DNA of 42,428 bases. Source: Streptomyces bikiniensis (GTDB taxonomy: Bacteria > Actinomycetota > Actinomycetes > Streptomycetales > Streptomycetaceae). The translations under genes and the position numbers were made by a program. The stretch spans positions 1 to 42,428 of the forward strand of contig JNWL01000051.1 in the NCBI GenBank assembly GCA_000716465.1, in the 5' to 3' direction. Below, in pieces: positions 1 through 7,340 of this stretch (position 1 is the stretch's first letter; the number at the start of each line of letters is the position of its first letter). Below the pieces are notes generated by a model that was given only the letters and a program-made list of their open reading frames with translations, made no database searches and was not told the origin of the DNA.

Positions 1-1089
1 CGCTCCACCCGCCCCCTCCTCCTCGCCCTCGGCGGCTACGCCGCCACCCGCGTGATCGGTCTCGTCGTCCTCGCGACCGCCGCCGCCGCGACCGGCGAGG
101 ACGGGCTGCACCGGCTCAAGGGCCGCTGGGACTCCGTCTGGTACGTGCGGATCGCCGAGCACGGCTACGGGTACGAGACCGTCCTCCCTAACGGTGACGT
201 CCACTCCGACCTGGCCTTCTTCCCGCTCCTCCCGCTCCTGGAGCGCGGCCTGTCCGCCCTACTGCCCCTCGACGCGGCCGGCGCCGGGCTCCTCGTCTCC
301 TGGACCGCCGGTCTCGTCGCCGCCTGGGGGATCTTCACGTGCGGCGCCCACGCCTTCGGGCCGCGGACCGGCGTCCTGCTCGCCGTCCTGTGGGGCGTGT
401 ACCCGACCGCGTTCGTGCAGTCCATGGCGTACACGGAGACCCTCTTCACCGCCCTCGCCGCCTGGTCCCTGTACGCGGTCCTGCGCGACCGCTGGATTCT
501 CGCCGGCCTCCTCTGCGCCGCCGCCGGGCTCACCCGCCCCACCGCCGCCGCCCTGATCGCCGCCCTCGGGACCGCCGCCCTCGCCGCCCTCGTACGGGAC
601 CGCCGGCTGCCCGCGCGGACGCTGGCCGGCGTGCTGCTCGCGCCCCTGGGCTGGCTCGGGTACATCGTGTACGTGGGGGTACGGGAGGACAGCCCCACCG
701 CCTACTTCGAGGTCCAGGCCGCCTGGGGCAACTCCATCGACGGCGGCCTCGCGCTCGCCCGGTTCGTCGCGGGCCTGCCCTGGCCCGCCGCCCTCGGCCT
801 GACCGCGGCCCTCGCCCTGCTCGGCGGGCTCGTCGCCCTCTGCGTACGGCAGCGGCAGCCCCTGCCCCTGCTCGTGTACACGATCGGCGTCGTCCTCGTC
901 TCCCTCGTCGGCGCCGCCTACTTCGGCTCCCGGCCGCGCCTGATGATGCCCGCGTTCGGCCTGTTGCTCCCGCCCGCCGCGGCCCTCGCGCGCCTCCGGC
1001 CCCGCACCGCCGTCCCGGTCCTCGCCGGCCTCGCCCTCGCCTCCGCCGCGTACGGCGCCTTCACCCTCCTGGGGTCGGGGCCTCCGTAG
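1..1089 (+). CDS. Polytopic mannosyltransferase-family membrane protein (5' end outside the window)
   Basis: The frame is open from base 1, so the true start lies upstream; 362 residues are visible. It is almost entirely hydrophobic, with about nine membrane segments separated by short basic loops. An early loop carries the motif RWDSVWYVRIAEHGY, followed by DLAFFPLLPLLERG. This WDs.WY..IA..GY plus AFFPLLP pattern is known from PIG-V/GT39-like mannosyltransferases that use polyprenyl-phosphate mannose at the outer membrane face. The catalytic acidic residue would be the Asp in RWDS. The specific acceptor is not visible. Its last 29 bp overlap the convergent DUF192 gene. Confidence 0.8.
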   Translation, partial: RSTRPLLLALGGYAATRVIGLVVLATAAAATGEDGLHRLKGRWDSVWYVRIAEHGYGYETVLPNGDVHSDLAFFPLLPLLERGLSALLPLDAAGAGLLVSWTAGLVAAWGIFTCGAHAFGPRTGVLLAVLWGVYPTAFVQSMAYTETLFTALAAWSLYAVLRDRWILAGLLCAAAGLTRPTAAALIAALGTAALAALVRDRRLPARTLAGVLLAPLGWLGYIVYVGVREDSPTAYFEVQAAWGNSIDGGLALARFVAGLPWPAALGLTAALALLGGLVALCVRQRQPLPLLVYTIGVVLVSLVGAAYFGSRPRLMMPAFGLLLPPAAALARLRPRTAVPVLAGLALASAAYGAFTLLGSGPP

Positions 1090-1465
1090 GACCTCCCCGC
1101 CCCGGACCCTCCGTGAGGTCCACGCGCACGCGTACCCCCGCCCCCACCCCCCACCCCGCCAGCGCGCCCGCCTCCGCCTCCAGGACGTGCCGGGCGCGCG
1201 GCCGGACCATGCCCAGCCGGCCCGGCCGCATCGTGACCACGGACAGGACACGGAACGAGCGGTCCAGGTACGCCACGTCGATCGCGAACCGCATCCCGAA
1301 GGTGTGCACGCTGTTCGTCCGGACGATCAGCAGCGCCCCCGCCACCCCGTCACGGCCGAGCAGCCCCCGCCGCCGCGCCCGGTACGACGCCGCCACCTCC
1401 AGGGGAACCTCCGCTGGTCCCCCCGGCACCACCAGCGACCCCGCCCCGTCCGTCCATTTCCCCAT
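1061..1465 (-). CDS. DUF192 family protein
   Basis: 134 aa. The core matches DUF192: a beta-rich small domain with LEVAASYRARRRGLLGRD near residues 22-39, TNSVHTFGMRFAIDVAYLD (residues 50-68) and a late LEAEAGALAGWGV. The HTFGMRFAIDVAYLD stretch is the family's most conserved part. No signal peptide is apparent here, although many family members are exported. The function of the family is not established. The gene overlaps the 3' end of the preceding convergent gene by 29 bp and is divergent from the prepilin peptidase, 40 bp away. The ATG start lacks a strong Shine-Dalgarno sequence. Confidence 0.8.
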   Translation of the reverse strand: MGKWTDGAGSLVVPGGPAEVPLEVAASYRARRRGLLGRDGVAGALLIVRTNSVHTFGMRFAIDVAYLDRSFRVLSVVTMRPGRLGMVRPRARHVLEAEAGALAGWGVGAGVRVRVDLTEGPGRGGPTEAPTPGG

Positions 1466-1493
1466 GCGCCAGACCGTAGTCCCTTCCTCTCTC

Positions 1494-1499
1494 TAGGGT
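1494..1499 (+). promoter_or_regulatory. Candidate -10 box for a leaderless mRNA
   Basis: TAGGGT lies exactly six bases before the GTG start of the prepilin peptidase. TANNNT-N6-GTG is the usual geometry of leaderless actinobacterial transcripts. There is no convincing -35 and no Shine-Dalgarno sequence ahead of the start, which fits leaderless translation but does not prove it. Confidence 0.4.
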
Positions 1500-1505
1500 C
1501 TGCCC

Positions 1506-2243
1506 GTGGACGTCTCGCTGCTGATCGCCTTCGCCGCCCTGTGGGGCGCCGCCACCGGGCTGCTCGTCCCGCGGGCCGCCCACCGGCTCTCCGTGGAGCC
1601 GGAGGAGCCGTGGCGGGACCGCTGCCCCGCCGGGCACGTGTTCGCGGGCCCCGCGGGCGGCTGGCTCGGCGGGCCCGGCCGGGGGGAGTGCGCGACCGCC
1701 GCCCCGCTCGCGACCCCGCTGCTCACCGCCCTGGTCTGCGCCGCGCTCGCCGCCGCCACCGGCACGCCCCGGCCCGAACTGGCGGTCTGGCTGCTCGCCG
1801 CCCCCTTCGCCGTCCTCCTCGCCCGGGTCGACGCCCGCGTCCACCGGCTCCCGGACGGACTGACCCTGCCGCTCGCCGCCGCCCTGCCGCTGCTCCTCGG
1901 GGCCGCCGAGCTCCTCCCGCACGACGCCGGGTCCTGGCTCCACGCGCTGCTCGGCGCGCTCGCCCTCGGCGGCGGCTACCTGGTGCTCTTCCTGGTCAAC
2001 CCGAGCGGCCTCGGCTTCGGGGACGTGAAGCTGGCGCTCCCGCTGGGCGCGGCCCTGGGCTGGTACGGCTGGGGGGTCCTCTTCGCCGGGGCGTTCGCCG
2101 GCTTCCTCGCCGGCGCGGTGTACGGCCTCGGTCTGGTCCTGCTCCGGCGGGCCGACCGCTCCTCCGCGATCCCCTTCGGCCCCTCCATGCTCGCGGGCGG
2201 ACTGCTCGGCCTCCTCCTCGGCGCGTTCACCGCCGTCCCGTGA
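1506..2243 (+). CDS. Prepilin peptidase, A24 family
   Basis: 245 aa, integral membrane aspartic protease that cleaves prepilin leader peptides, as used for Flp/Tad or type IV-like pili. The two catalytic aspartates are visible: D109 in ARVDARVHRLPDG and D173 in GLGFGDVKLALPLG (the GxGDVKL motif). About seven membrane helices surround them. The short N-terminal region lacks the CxxC...CxxC methyltransferase domain of the longer Gram-negative PilD, as is usual in actinobacteria. No pilin genes lie nearby, so the substrate is unknown. GTG start, probably leaderless. Confidence 0.85.
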   Translation: MDVSLLIAFAALWGAATGLLVPRAAHRLSVEPEEPWRDRCPAGHVFAGPAGGWLGGPGRGECATAAPLATPLLTALVCAALAAATGTPRPELAVWLLAAPFAVLLARVDARVHRLPDGLTLPLAAALPLLLGAAELLPHDAGSWLHALLGALALGGGYLVLFLVNPSGLGFGDVKLALPLGAALGWYGWGVLFAGAFAGFLAGAVYGLGLVLLRRADRSSAIPFGPSMLAGGLLGLLLGAFTAVP

Positions 2244-2354
2244 GGGACCGTCCCCGCGTCAACGTCGCGCCCCCGCCGCCCGGTCCCCCCTGGGAGGGAC
2301 GGAACCCCGCCGCCACGCCGGGGCGTAAACCCGCCACGGAGCCCCACAGCCCTT

Positions 2355-2389
2355 GTCCCGCCCGGGATCCGGGGATGTGCGGGCGGGAC
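2355..2389 (+). terminator. Hairpin downstream of the prepilin peptidase
   Basis: GTCCCGCCC (2355-2363) pairs with GGGCGGGAC (2381-2389), 9 bp around a 17-nt loop. A second small palindrome, GCGCGC-GTG-GCGCGC (2395-2409), follows. No T tail. It probably separates the upstream gene from the small RNA that follows. Confidence 0.45.
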
Positions 2390-2414
2390 TTCGGGCGCGC
2401 GTGGCGCGCGGGAC

Positions 2415-2487
2415 GACTAATGAAGGGTTATGGTGGAAACCCCCCCTCGGGCCGGTCCGTATCCCCCCCACGGACCGGCCCGTTTTT
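2415..2487 (+). ncRNA. 6C-type small RNA with terminal hairpin
   Basis: Two runs of exactly seven C lie 32 bases apart: one after TTATGGTGGAAA (2439-2445) and one in the loop of a perfect 13-bp hairpin. That hairpin is CGGGCCGGTCCGT / ACGGACCGGCCCG around ATCCCCCCC (2448-2482), followed by TTTTT. Paired C-tracts of at least six, with the second in the loop of the terminal hairpin, define the 6C RNA family conserved across actinobacteria. The 5' end is my estimate. The gene is free-standing between the prepilin peptidase and a converging aldo/keto reductase, and the terminal hairpin doubles as an intrinsic terminator. No function can be read from the sequence. Confidence 0.68.
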
Positions 2488-2492
2488 CGTCT

Positions 2493-2564
2493 CCGGCCAG
2501 GTGACGTCTTTCGTCCCCGGCCAGGTGACGTCAGCCGGGGGACGTCAGCCGGGCGACGTCAGCC
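2493..2564. repeat. Short direct-repeat cluster around GACGTC
   Basis: CCGGCCAGGTGACGTC occurs twice (2493-2508 and 2517-2532). The hexamer palindrome GACGTC occurs at 2503, 2527, 2541 and 2555, the last three as a 14-bp tandem GACGTCAGCCGGG(N). The cluster fills the gap between the 6C RNA terminator and the reductase stop codon at 2559-2561 and runs a few bases into it. Confidence 0.75.
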
Positions 2565-3596
2565 CCGGCCGGCCCAGATGTTCGTGCCCGCCGTGTCCAC
2601 CGCGAACGAGTCGATCTCCGCCAGCTCCCCGTCCGTCAGGGGAGCGCCGCCGAGCGCGGCCACGTTCTCCTCCAGCTGGGCGACGCTGGACGCGCCGATC
2701 AGCGCCGAGGTCATCCGCGGGTCCCGCAGCACCCACGCCAGCGCCAGCTGCGCCAGGGACTGCCCGCGCCGCTCCGCGATGTCCGCGAGGCCGCGCAGGC
2801 GCCGCAGCACCTCGTCGGAGAGCAGGTTCGGGTCGAGGGACTTGCCCTGGGTGGCCCGCGAGCCCTCCGGGATGCCCTTCAGGTACTTGTTGGTGAGCAG
2901 GCCCTGCGCCAGCGGCACGAAGGAGATGCAGCCCATGCCGGCCGCCTCCAGGGTGTCGAGCAGCCCGTCCTCCTCGGTCCAGCGGTTGATCATCGAGTAC
3001 GAGGGCTGGTGGATCAGGGCCGGGACGCCCATCTCCTTCAGGAGCCGCGCGGCCTCGGCGGTCTGCTCGCTGTTGTAGGAGGAGACGCCGACGTACAGCG
3101 CCTTGCCCTGCTGGACGGCGGAGGCCAGGGCCCCCATCGTCTCCTCCAGCGGGGTCTCCGGGTCGAAGCGGTGCGAGTAGAAGATGTCGACGTGGTCGAG
3201 GCCCATCCGGCTCAGGGAGGCGTCGAGCGAGGACAGCAGGTACTTGCGGGAACCCCACTCGCCGTACGGGCCGGGGTGCATCAGATAACCGGCCTTGGTC
3301 GAGATGACCAGCTCGTCCCGGTAGGGGGCGAAGTCCTGGGCGAAGAGCTTGCCGAAGTTCAGCTCGGCCGAGCCGGGCGGCGGCCCGTAGTTGTTCGCCA
3401 GGTCGAAGTGGGTGACGCCCAGGTCGAAGGCGCGGCGCAGGATCGCGCGCTGCGAGTCGAGCGCGCGGTCGTCGCCGAAGTTGTGCCAGAGGCCGAGGGA
3501 GACCGCCGGGAGCTTGAGTCCGCTGCGGCCCGTGCGGCGGTACTCCATGGTGTCGTAGCGGTCCGCGGAAGCGCGGTACGGGGAGGAATCAGTCAC
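2559..3596 (-). CDS. Aldo/keto reductase, YghZ/MgrA (L-glyceraldehyde 3-phosphate reductase) type
   Basis: 345 aa, cytosolic NADPH-dependent TIM-barrel oxidoreductase. The N-terminal half reads very close to E. coli YghZ as I remember it: SLGLWHNFGDD, then FDLANNYGPPPGSAE with the catalytic Asp and Tyr, then STKAGY (Lys) and DIFYSHRFDP (His). The C-terminal cofactor-binding segment ALIGASSVAQLEENV is also typical. YghZ relatives detoxify L-glyceraldehyde 3-phosphate and methylglyoxal; the substrate here is inferred. I chose the GTG at 3596 over the ATG at 3548 because the family has about 15 residues (here ending ADRYDTMEYRR) before the first strand. Divergent from the prenyltransferase gene. 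Confidence 0.85.
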   Translation of the reverse strand: MTDSSPYRASADRYDTMEYRRTGRSGLKLPAVSLGLWHNFGDDRALDSQRAILRRAFDLGVTHFDLANNYGPPPGSAELNFGKLFAQDFAPYRDELVISTKAGYLMHPGPYGEWGSRKYLLSSLDASLSRMGLDHVDIFYSHRFDPETPLEETMGALASAVQQGKALYVGVSSYNSEQTAEAARLLKEMGVPALIHQPSYSMINRWTEEDGLLDTLEAAGMGCISFVPLAQGLLTNKYLKGIPEGSRATQGKSLDPNLLSDEVLRRLRGLADIAERRGQSLAQLALAWVLRDPRMTSALIGASSVAQLEENVAALGGAPLTDGELAEIDSFAVDTAGTNIWAGRG

Positions 3597-3722
3597 GTAT
3601 CTCTGCTTATCACGGACTTGTGACCGTCCCGGACTGGGAGCCCGCAGCCCCCGCGCAGTAGTGTGGCCGCCTGCGGACCGCCGATGCCTGGGGTCCGTCG
3701 CTGCACAGAGGGGTAAAGAACG

Positions 3723-4484
3723 GTGAACCTGCGCGACCTGGTGTACGGGCTCTACGCACGCCGGGTGGAGGGCCGTCTCGACCACGCCCAGGTGCCCAAG
3801 CACATCGGGGTCATCCTCGACGGGAACCGGCGCTGGGCCAAGGCGTCCGGCGGGACCCCCGAGCAGGGACACAAGGCCGGCGCGGACAAGATCCAGGAGC
3901 TGCTCGGCTGGTGCGCCGAGACCGACGTCGAGGTCGTCACGCTCTGGATGCTCTCCACGGACAACCTGAACCGGCCCGAGGAGCAGCTCGTCCCGCTGCT
4001 CGGCATCATCGAGAACGCCGTGCGCGCGCTCGCCGCCGACGGCCGCTGGCGGGTCCACCACGTCGGCACGATGGACCTGCTGCCCGCCCGCACCCAGTCC
4101 GTCCTGAAGGAGGCCCAGGAGGCCACCCAGGAGAACACGGGGATACTCGTGAACGTCGCCGTCGGCTACGGCGGCCGCCAGGAGATCGCCGACGCGGTCC
4201 GCTCCCTGCTCCTGGAGCACGCCGAGCGGGGCACGAGCTTCGAGGAGCTCGCCGAGATCGTCGACGTCGAGCACATCTCCGAGCACCTCTACACGCGCGG
4301 CCAGCCCGACCCGGACCTGGTGATCCGCACCAGCGGCGAGCAGCGGCTCTCCGGTTTCATGCTCTGGCAGAGCGCCCACTCCGAGTACTACTTCTGCGAG
4401 GTCCACTGGCCGGCCTTCCGCAAGGTCGACTTCCTGCGGGCGCTGCGCGACTACGCCGCCCGGCACCGGCGCTACGGGACCTGA
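3723..4484 (+). CDS. uppS: Isoprenyl (cis-prenyl) transferase, short-chain Z-FPP synthase-like
   Basis: 253 aa. HIGVILDGNRRWAKA (residues 27-41) holds the catalytic Asp33 of the cis-prenyltransferase family. VNVAVGYGGRQEI, QPDPDLVIRTSGEQRLSGF and the C-terminal ALRDYAARHRRYG complete the signature. The pattern, including the LYARRVEGRL N-terminus and the LSTDNLNRP segment, is closest in my memory to the mycobacterial short-chain Z-FPP synthase rather than the decaprenyl enzyme; product length is inferred. It makes cis-polyprenyl diphosphates for cell-wall lipid carriers. GTG start with GAGGGG eight bases upstream. Streptomycetes commonly encode more than one such enzyme, so the symbol is generic. 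Confidence 0.85.
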   Translation: MNLRDLVYGLYARRVEGRLDHAQVPKHIGVILDGNRRWAKASGGTPEQGHKAGADKIQELLGWCAETDVEVVTLWMLSTDNLNRPEEQLVPLLGIIENAVRALAADGRWRVHHVGTMDLLPARTQSVLKEAQEATQENTGILVNVAVGYGGRQEIADAVRSLLLEHAERGTSFEELAEIVDVEHISEHLYTRGQPDPDLVIRTSGEQRLSGFMLWQSAHSEYYFCEVHWPAFRKVDFLRALRDYAARHRRYGT

Positions 4485-4778
4485 CGCACTCCCGCCACCC
4501 CGGTCGGAACCGATCACCTCGTGTTCACGAACACGTCGTCATATGCCATGGCATGGCAGAGCTCGTTCGAGGGCATATCCCTGGTGAAGTGAGCGGCACG
4601 GAGACCGCCACCCGGGAGGCCCCTTGCACCAGGACGACCGTGCGGGACACGCACGGGAGACGTGGAGGGCCGTGGTTCGGCCCGCGCACCGTGGCCCGAA
4701 CCCGGTCCCATCCCGCAGCGACACCGGTTCCGTCGCGCCCCGACCTCGCAAGGGTCTTCAGAGGGGGTCTGTCCTTCC
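4485..4778. promoter_or_regulatory. Intergenic region with palindromes upstream of PIN-PhoH
   Basis: About 290 bp without a convincing gene. It holds a perfect 7+2+7 palindrome CGTGTTC-AC-GAACACG (4520-4535), a 12-bp palindrome ATGCCATGGCAT (4543-4554), and an ATATGCC / GGCATAT inverted pair (4541-4547 and 4572-4578). The packing of three inverted repeats into about 60 bp suggests operator sites for PIN-PhoH expression. A leftward open frame (4514-4819) crosses this region but shows no family resemblance. Confidence 0.4.
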
Positions 4779-6104
4779 GTGGTGACCAGCACGAAGCGCC
4801 GCCTTTCCGACCGGCGCACCTATGTTCTCGACACCAGCGTCCTGCTGGCCGACCCCAACGCCGTGTCCCGTTTCGAGGAGCACGAGGTGGTGCTCCCGAT
4901 CGTCGTGGTCACGGAGCTGGAGGCCAAGCGGCACCATCCGGAGCTCGGCTACTTCGCCCGGCAGGCCCTGCGCCTGCTCGACGACTTCCGGGTCCGGTAC
5001 GGACGCCTCGACGCCCCCCTCCCCATCGGGGACCTGGGCGGCACCCTGCGTGTCGAACTCAACCACTCCGACCCCGGCGTGCTGCCCGCCGGCTACCGGT
5101 TGGGGGACAACGACTCACGGATCCTCGCGGTCGCGCGGAACCTCCAGGCCGAGGGGTACGACGTCACGGTCGTCTCCAAGGACCTGCCGCTGCGCATCAA
5201 GGCCTCCTCGGTCGGGCTCCTCGCCGAGGAGTACCGGGCCGAGCTCGCCATCACGGACGCCAACGGCTGGACCGGCATGTCCGACCTCGCCCTCTCCGCC
5301 GACCAGGTGGACCTGCTCTACGACCAGGAGACGCTGTACGTGCCGGAGGCCGCCGAGCTCCCGGTCCACACCGGCCTGGTGCTCCAGTCCGAGCGCGGCA
5401 AGGCGCTCGGCCGGGTCACCGCCGAGGGGAACGTGCGGCTCGTCCGGGGCGACCGGGAGGCCTTCGGGCTGCGCGGCCGCAGCGCCGAGCAGCGGATCGC
5501 GCTCGACCTGCTCCTCGACCCGGACGTCGGCATCATCTCCATGGGCGGCCGGGCCGGCACCGGCAAGTCCGCGCTCGCGCTCTGCGCGGGCCTGGAGGCG
5601 GTCCTGGAGCGCCGGCAGCACCAGAAGGTGATGGTCTTCCGCCCGCTGTACGCGGTCGGCGGCCAGGAGCTGGGCTACCTGCCGGGCAGCGAGGCCGAGA
5701 AGATGAGCCCGTGGGCACAAGCCGTCTTCGACACGCTGTCCTCGGTCGCGAGCCGCGAGGTCGTCGAGGAGGTGCTCGGCCGGGGGATGCTGGAGGTCCT
5801 GCCGCTCACCCACATCCGGGGCCGCTCCCTCCACGACGCCTTCGTCATCGTGGACGAGGCCCAGTCCCTGGAGCGGAACGTCCTGTTGACCGTTCTGTCC
5901 CGGATCGGGGCGAATTCGCGGGTCGTGCTCACCCATGACGTCGCCCAGCGCGACAACCTCCGGGTGGGCCGGTACGACGGAGTCGTCGCCGTGGTCGAGA
6001 AACTGAAGGGGCATCCGCTCTTCGCCCACGTCACCCTCACCCGCTCCGAGCGCTCCCCGATCGCCGCGCTCGTGACGGAGATGCTGGAGGACGTTCAGAT
6101 CTGA
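4779..6104 (+). CDS. PIN-PhoH family ATPase/ribonuclease (PhoH2 type)
   Basis: 441 aa from the GTG at 4779; a second GTG follows immediately at 4782. The N-terminal PIN domain begins [15 protein letters not shown] (first metal Asp) and continues with [10 protein letters not shown] and [12 protein letters not shown]. The C-terminal PhoH ATPase shows Walker [11 protein letters not shown] and Walker [11 protein letters not shown], then [14 protein letters not shown]-PhoH fusions are described as RNA helicase/sequence-specific ribonucleases; in mycobacteria they pair with a small upstream antitoxin, which I do not see here. AGAGGGGG lies 11 bases before the start. An in-frame upstream extension to 4662 looks non-coding. 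Cytosolic. Confidence 0.88.
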   Translation: MVTSTKRRLSDRRTYVLDTSVLLADPNAVSRFEEHEVVLPIVVVTELEAKRHHPELGYFARQALRLLDDFRVRYGRLDAPLPIGDLGGTLRVELNHSDPGVLPAGYRLGDNDSRILAVARNLQAEGYDVTVVSKDLPLRIKASSVGLLAEEYRAELAITDANGWTGMSDLALSADQVDLLYDQETLYVPEAAELPVHTGLVLQSERGKALGRVTAEGNVRLVRGDREAFGLRGRSAEQRIALDLLLDPDVGIISMGGRAGTGKSALALCAGLEAVLERRQHQKVMVFRPLYAVGGQELGYLPGSEAEKMSPWAQAVFDTLSSVASREVVEEVLGRGMLEVLPLTHIRGRSLHDAFVIVDEAQSLERNVLLTVLSRIGANSRVVLTHDVAQRDNLRVGRYDGVVAVVEKLKGHPLFAHVTLTRSERSPIAALVTEMLEDVQI

Positions 6105-6138
6105 CCGTTTCGTACCTTTGTGTACGCGTACGGCAGTT

Positions 6139-6180
6139 GGCGCCGCCCGGCAGAGCGCAGGAGCTTAGCCGGGCGGCGCC
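6139..6180 (+). terminator. Terminator after PIN-PhoH
   Basis: Perfect 13-bp stem: GGCGCCGCCCGGC (6139-6151) and GCCGGGCGGCGCC (6168-6180), 16-nt loop, no T tail, 35 bases after the stop codon. Confidence 0.8.
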
Positions 6181-6477
6181 GCCGTGTCCGCCACATCCGC
6201 CAAAACACCTGCTCCATTCGCGATGTGAGCTTTCACACGCAACACAGAATTGCCTTGCGGCATCGCCGTCCGGCAAAGTCTTGCTTCCGTCAGGCCCCGC
6301 GTACGGCACCCGTGCACCCCCAGGGGAGCGCACCGCACAACTCAACAGACGCCGCCGTACGCCGCCCACAGCACCACGGGCCCGTGTCTCCTGTGACCCC
6401 GTACGTCGGAGACCAGTGCCAGGGGCAAGATTTCGCCCGTGTGGTCACCTGTGCGGGCGATGCTGGAAGGAAACCGT
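6181..6477 (+). promoter_or_regulatory. Leader/promoter region of the lytic transglycosylase
   Basis: About 300 bp without a gene. It contains a CRP-like palindrome TGTGA-GCTT-TCACA (6224-6237; a 4-bp spacer, shorter than the canonical 6). No clear -10/-35 pair is visible. Cell-wall hydrolase genes in Streptomyces can carry c-di-AMP (ydaO) riboswitches, but its conserved blocks are not evident here. Confidence 0.3.
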
Positions 6478-7206
6478 GTGAGCCGGATCTCGGTCCGGGG
6501 ATTCGCGGTGGCTTCGGCCACTGCGGTCACCACCGTCGGCGCCGTCGTCGGCGTCGCCTCGGGCAACGCCGCGCAGCCCGCCGACGACAACTTCGAGGCC
6601 GCCGCCGCCGACACCACGCTGCTCGCGGACATCCCCGCGGGCGAGCAGGCGCAGGTGCAGGTCTCGTCCCTCGCGGAGCAGGCCTCCGTCCAGGCCGCCG
6701 CGGCCGACACGGCCGCGAAGAAGTCCGCGGAGGAAGCGGCCCGCATCCGCGCCGCCAAGGACGCCGAGGCCAAGAAGGAAGCGGCCGTCAAGGCCGAGGC
6801 GGAGGCCAAGGCCAAGGCCCAGGCCGAGAAGGAGCGCAAGGCGAAGGAGGAGGCCGAGCGCGCCAGCCGCTCCGCGACCCGCGACGTCTCGTCCTTCACC
6901 GCCCAGGCCTCCTACACCATCGCCGAGGTCAAGGCGATCGCCCGCCAGATGGTCCCGGCCTCCCAGTTCCAGTGCTTCAGCACCATCGTGGACCACGAGT
7001 CCAGCTGGAACTACCGCGCCACGAACCCCTCCTCCGGCGCCTACGGCCTCGTCCAGGCCCTGCCCGGCACCAAGATGAGCTCGGCCGGCGCCGACTGGCG
7101 GACCAACCCCGCCACCCAGATCAAGTGGGGCCTCAACTACATGAACGACCGCTACGGCAGCCCGTGCGACGCCTGGGCCTTCTGGGAGAACAACCACTGG
7201 TACTAG
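6478..7206 (+). CDS. Secreted transglycosylase SLT-domain protein
   Basis: 242 aa. The N-terminal 33 or so residues form a signal peptide ending near ASGNAAQ. Residues about 75-135 are an Ala/Lys/Glu-rich coiled coil of repeated AEAKAKA-type units. The C-terminal 85 residues are a lysozyme-like SLT fold: IVDHESSWNYRATNPSSGAYG with the catalytic Glu, then GLVQALPGTKM and the terminal Trp/Tyr-rich NNHWY. It should cleave the peptidoglycan glycan strand outside the membrane. The GTG at 6478 is preceded by GGAAGGAAA; the ATG at 6439 would add 13 residues before the signal peptide and is less likely. Followed by its own terminator. Confidence 0.85.
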   Translation: MSRISVRGFAVASATAVTTVGAVVGVASGNAAQPADDNFEAAAADTTLLADIPAGEQAQVQVSSLAEQASVQAAAADTAAKKSAEEAARIRAAKDAEAKKEAAVKAEAEAKAKAQAEKERKAKEEAERASRSATRDVSSFTAQASYTIAEVKAIARQMVPASQFQCFSTIVDHESSWNYRATNPSSGAYGLVQALPGTKMSSAGADWRTNPATQIKWGLNYMNDRYGSPCDAWAFWENNHWY

Positions 7207-7226
7207 TACCGGTTCCCGACCCCGCG

Positions 7227-7260
7227 GAGCCCCTCGCCGTCCCACGGTGAGGGGCTCTTC
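7227..7260 (+). terminator. Terminator after the SLT gene
   Basis: GAGCCCCTCGCCGT (7227-7240) pairs with ACGGTGAGGGGCTC (7244-7257) with one G-T pair and a CCC loop; TTC follows. Confidence 0.85.
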
Positions 7261-7340
7261 GCGCGCGGGCGTGTAGGTTCGGGGATCCACGGGCACCCGG
7301 GGAGCTACCGGGAAGAGCGGGCGGGGGAAGAGGGAAGAAC

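Noticed and set aside
259..1251. Long leftward open frame antisense to the mannosyltransferase
   Set aside because: Repetitive Gly/Glu/Arg composition produced by GC-rich codons read on the wrong strand; no family resemblance. The same applies to many long frames opposite real genes, such as 20089-23865 and 15534-17873.
4514..4819. Small leftward gene upstream of PIN-PhoH as an antitoxin
   Set aside because: Arg/Gly-rich composition, opposite strand to PhoH, and overlaps its start; mycobacterial antitoxin partners are co-directional.
6181..6477. c-di-AMP (ydaO) riboswitch before the lytic transglycosylase
   Set aside because: Expected for Streptomyces cell-wall hydrolases, but I could not find the conserved GGGG-ACC and GGGGUGAA-type blocks. 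A covariance-model search would settle it.
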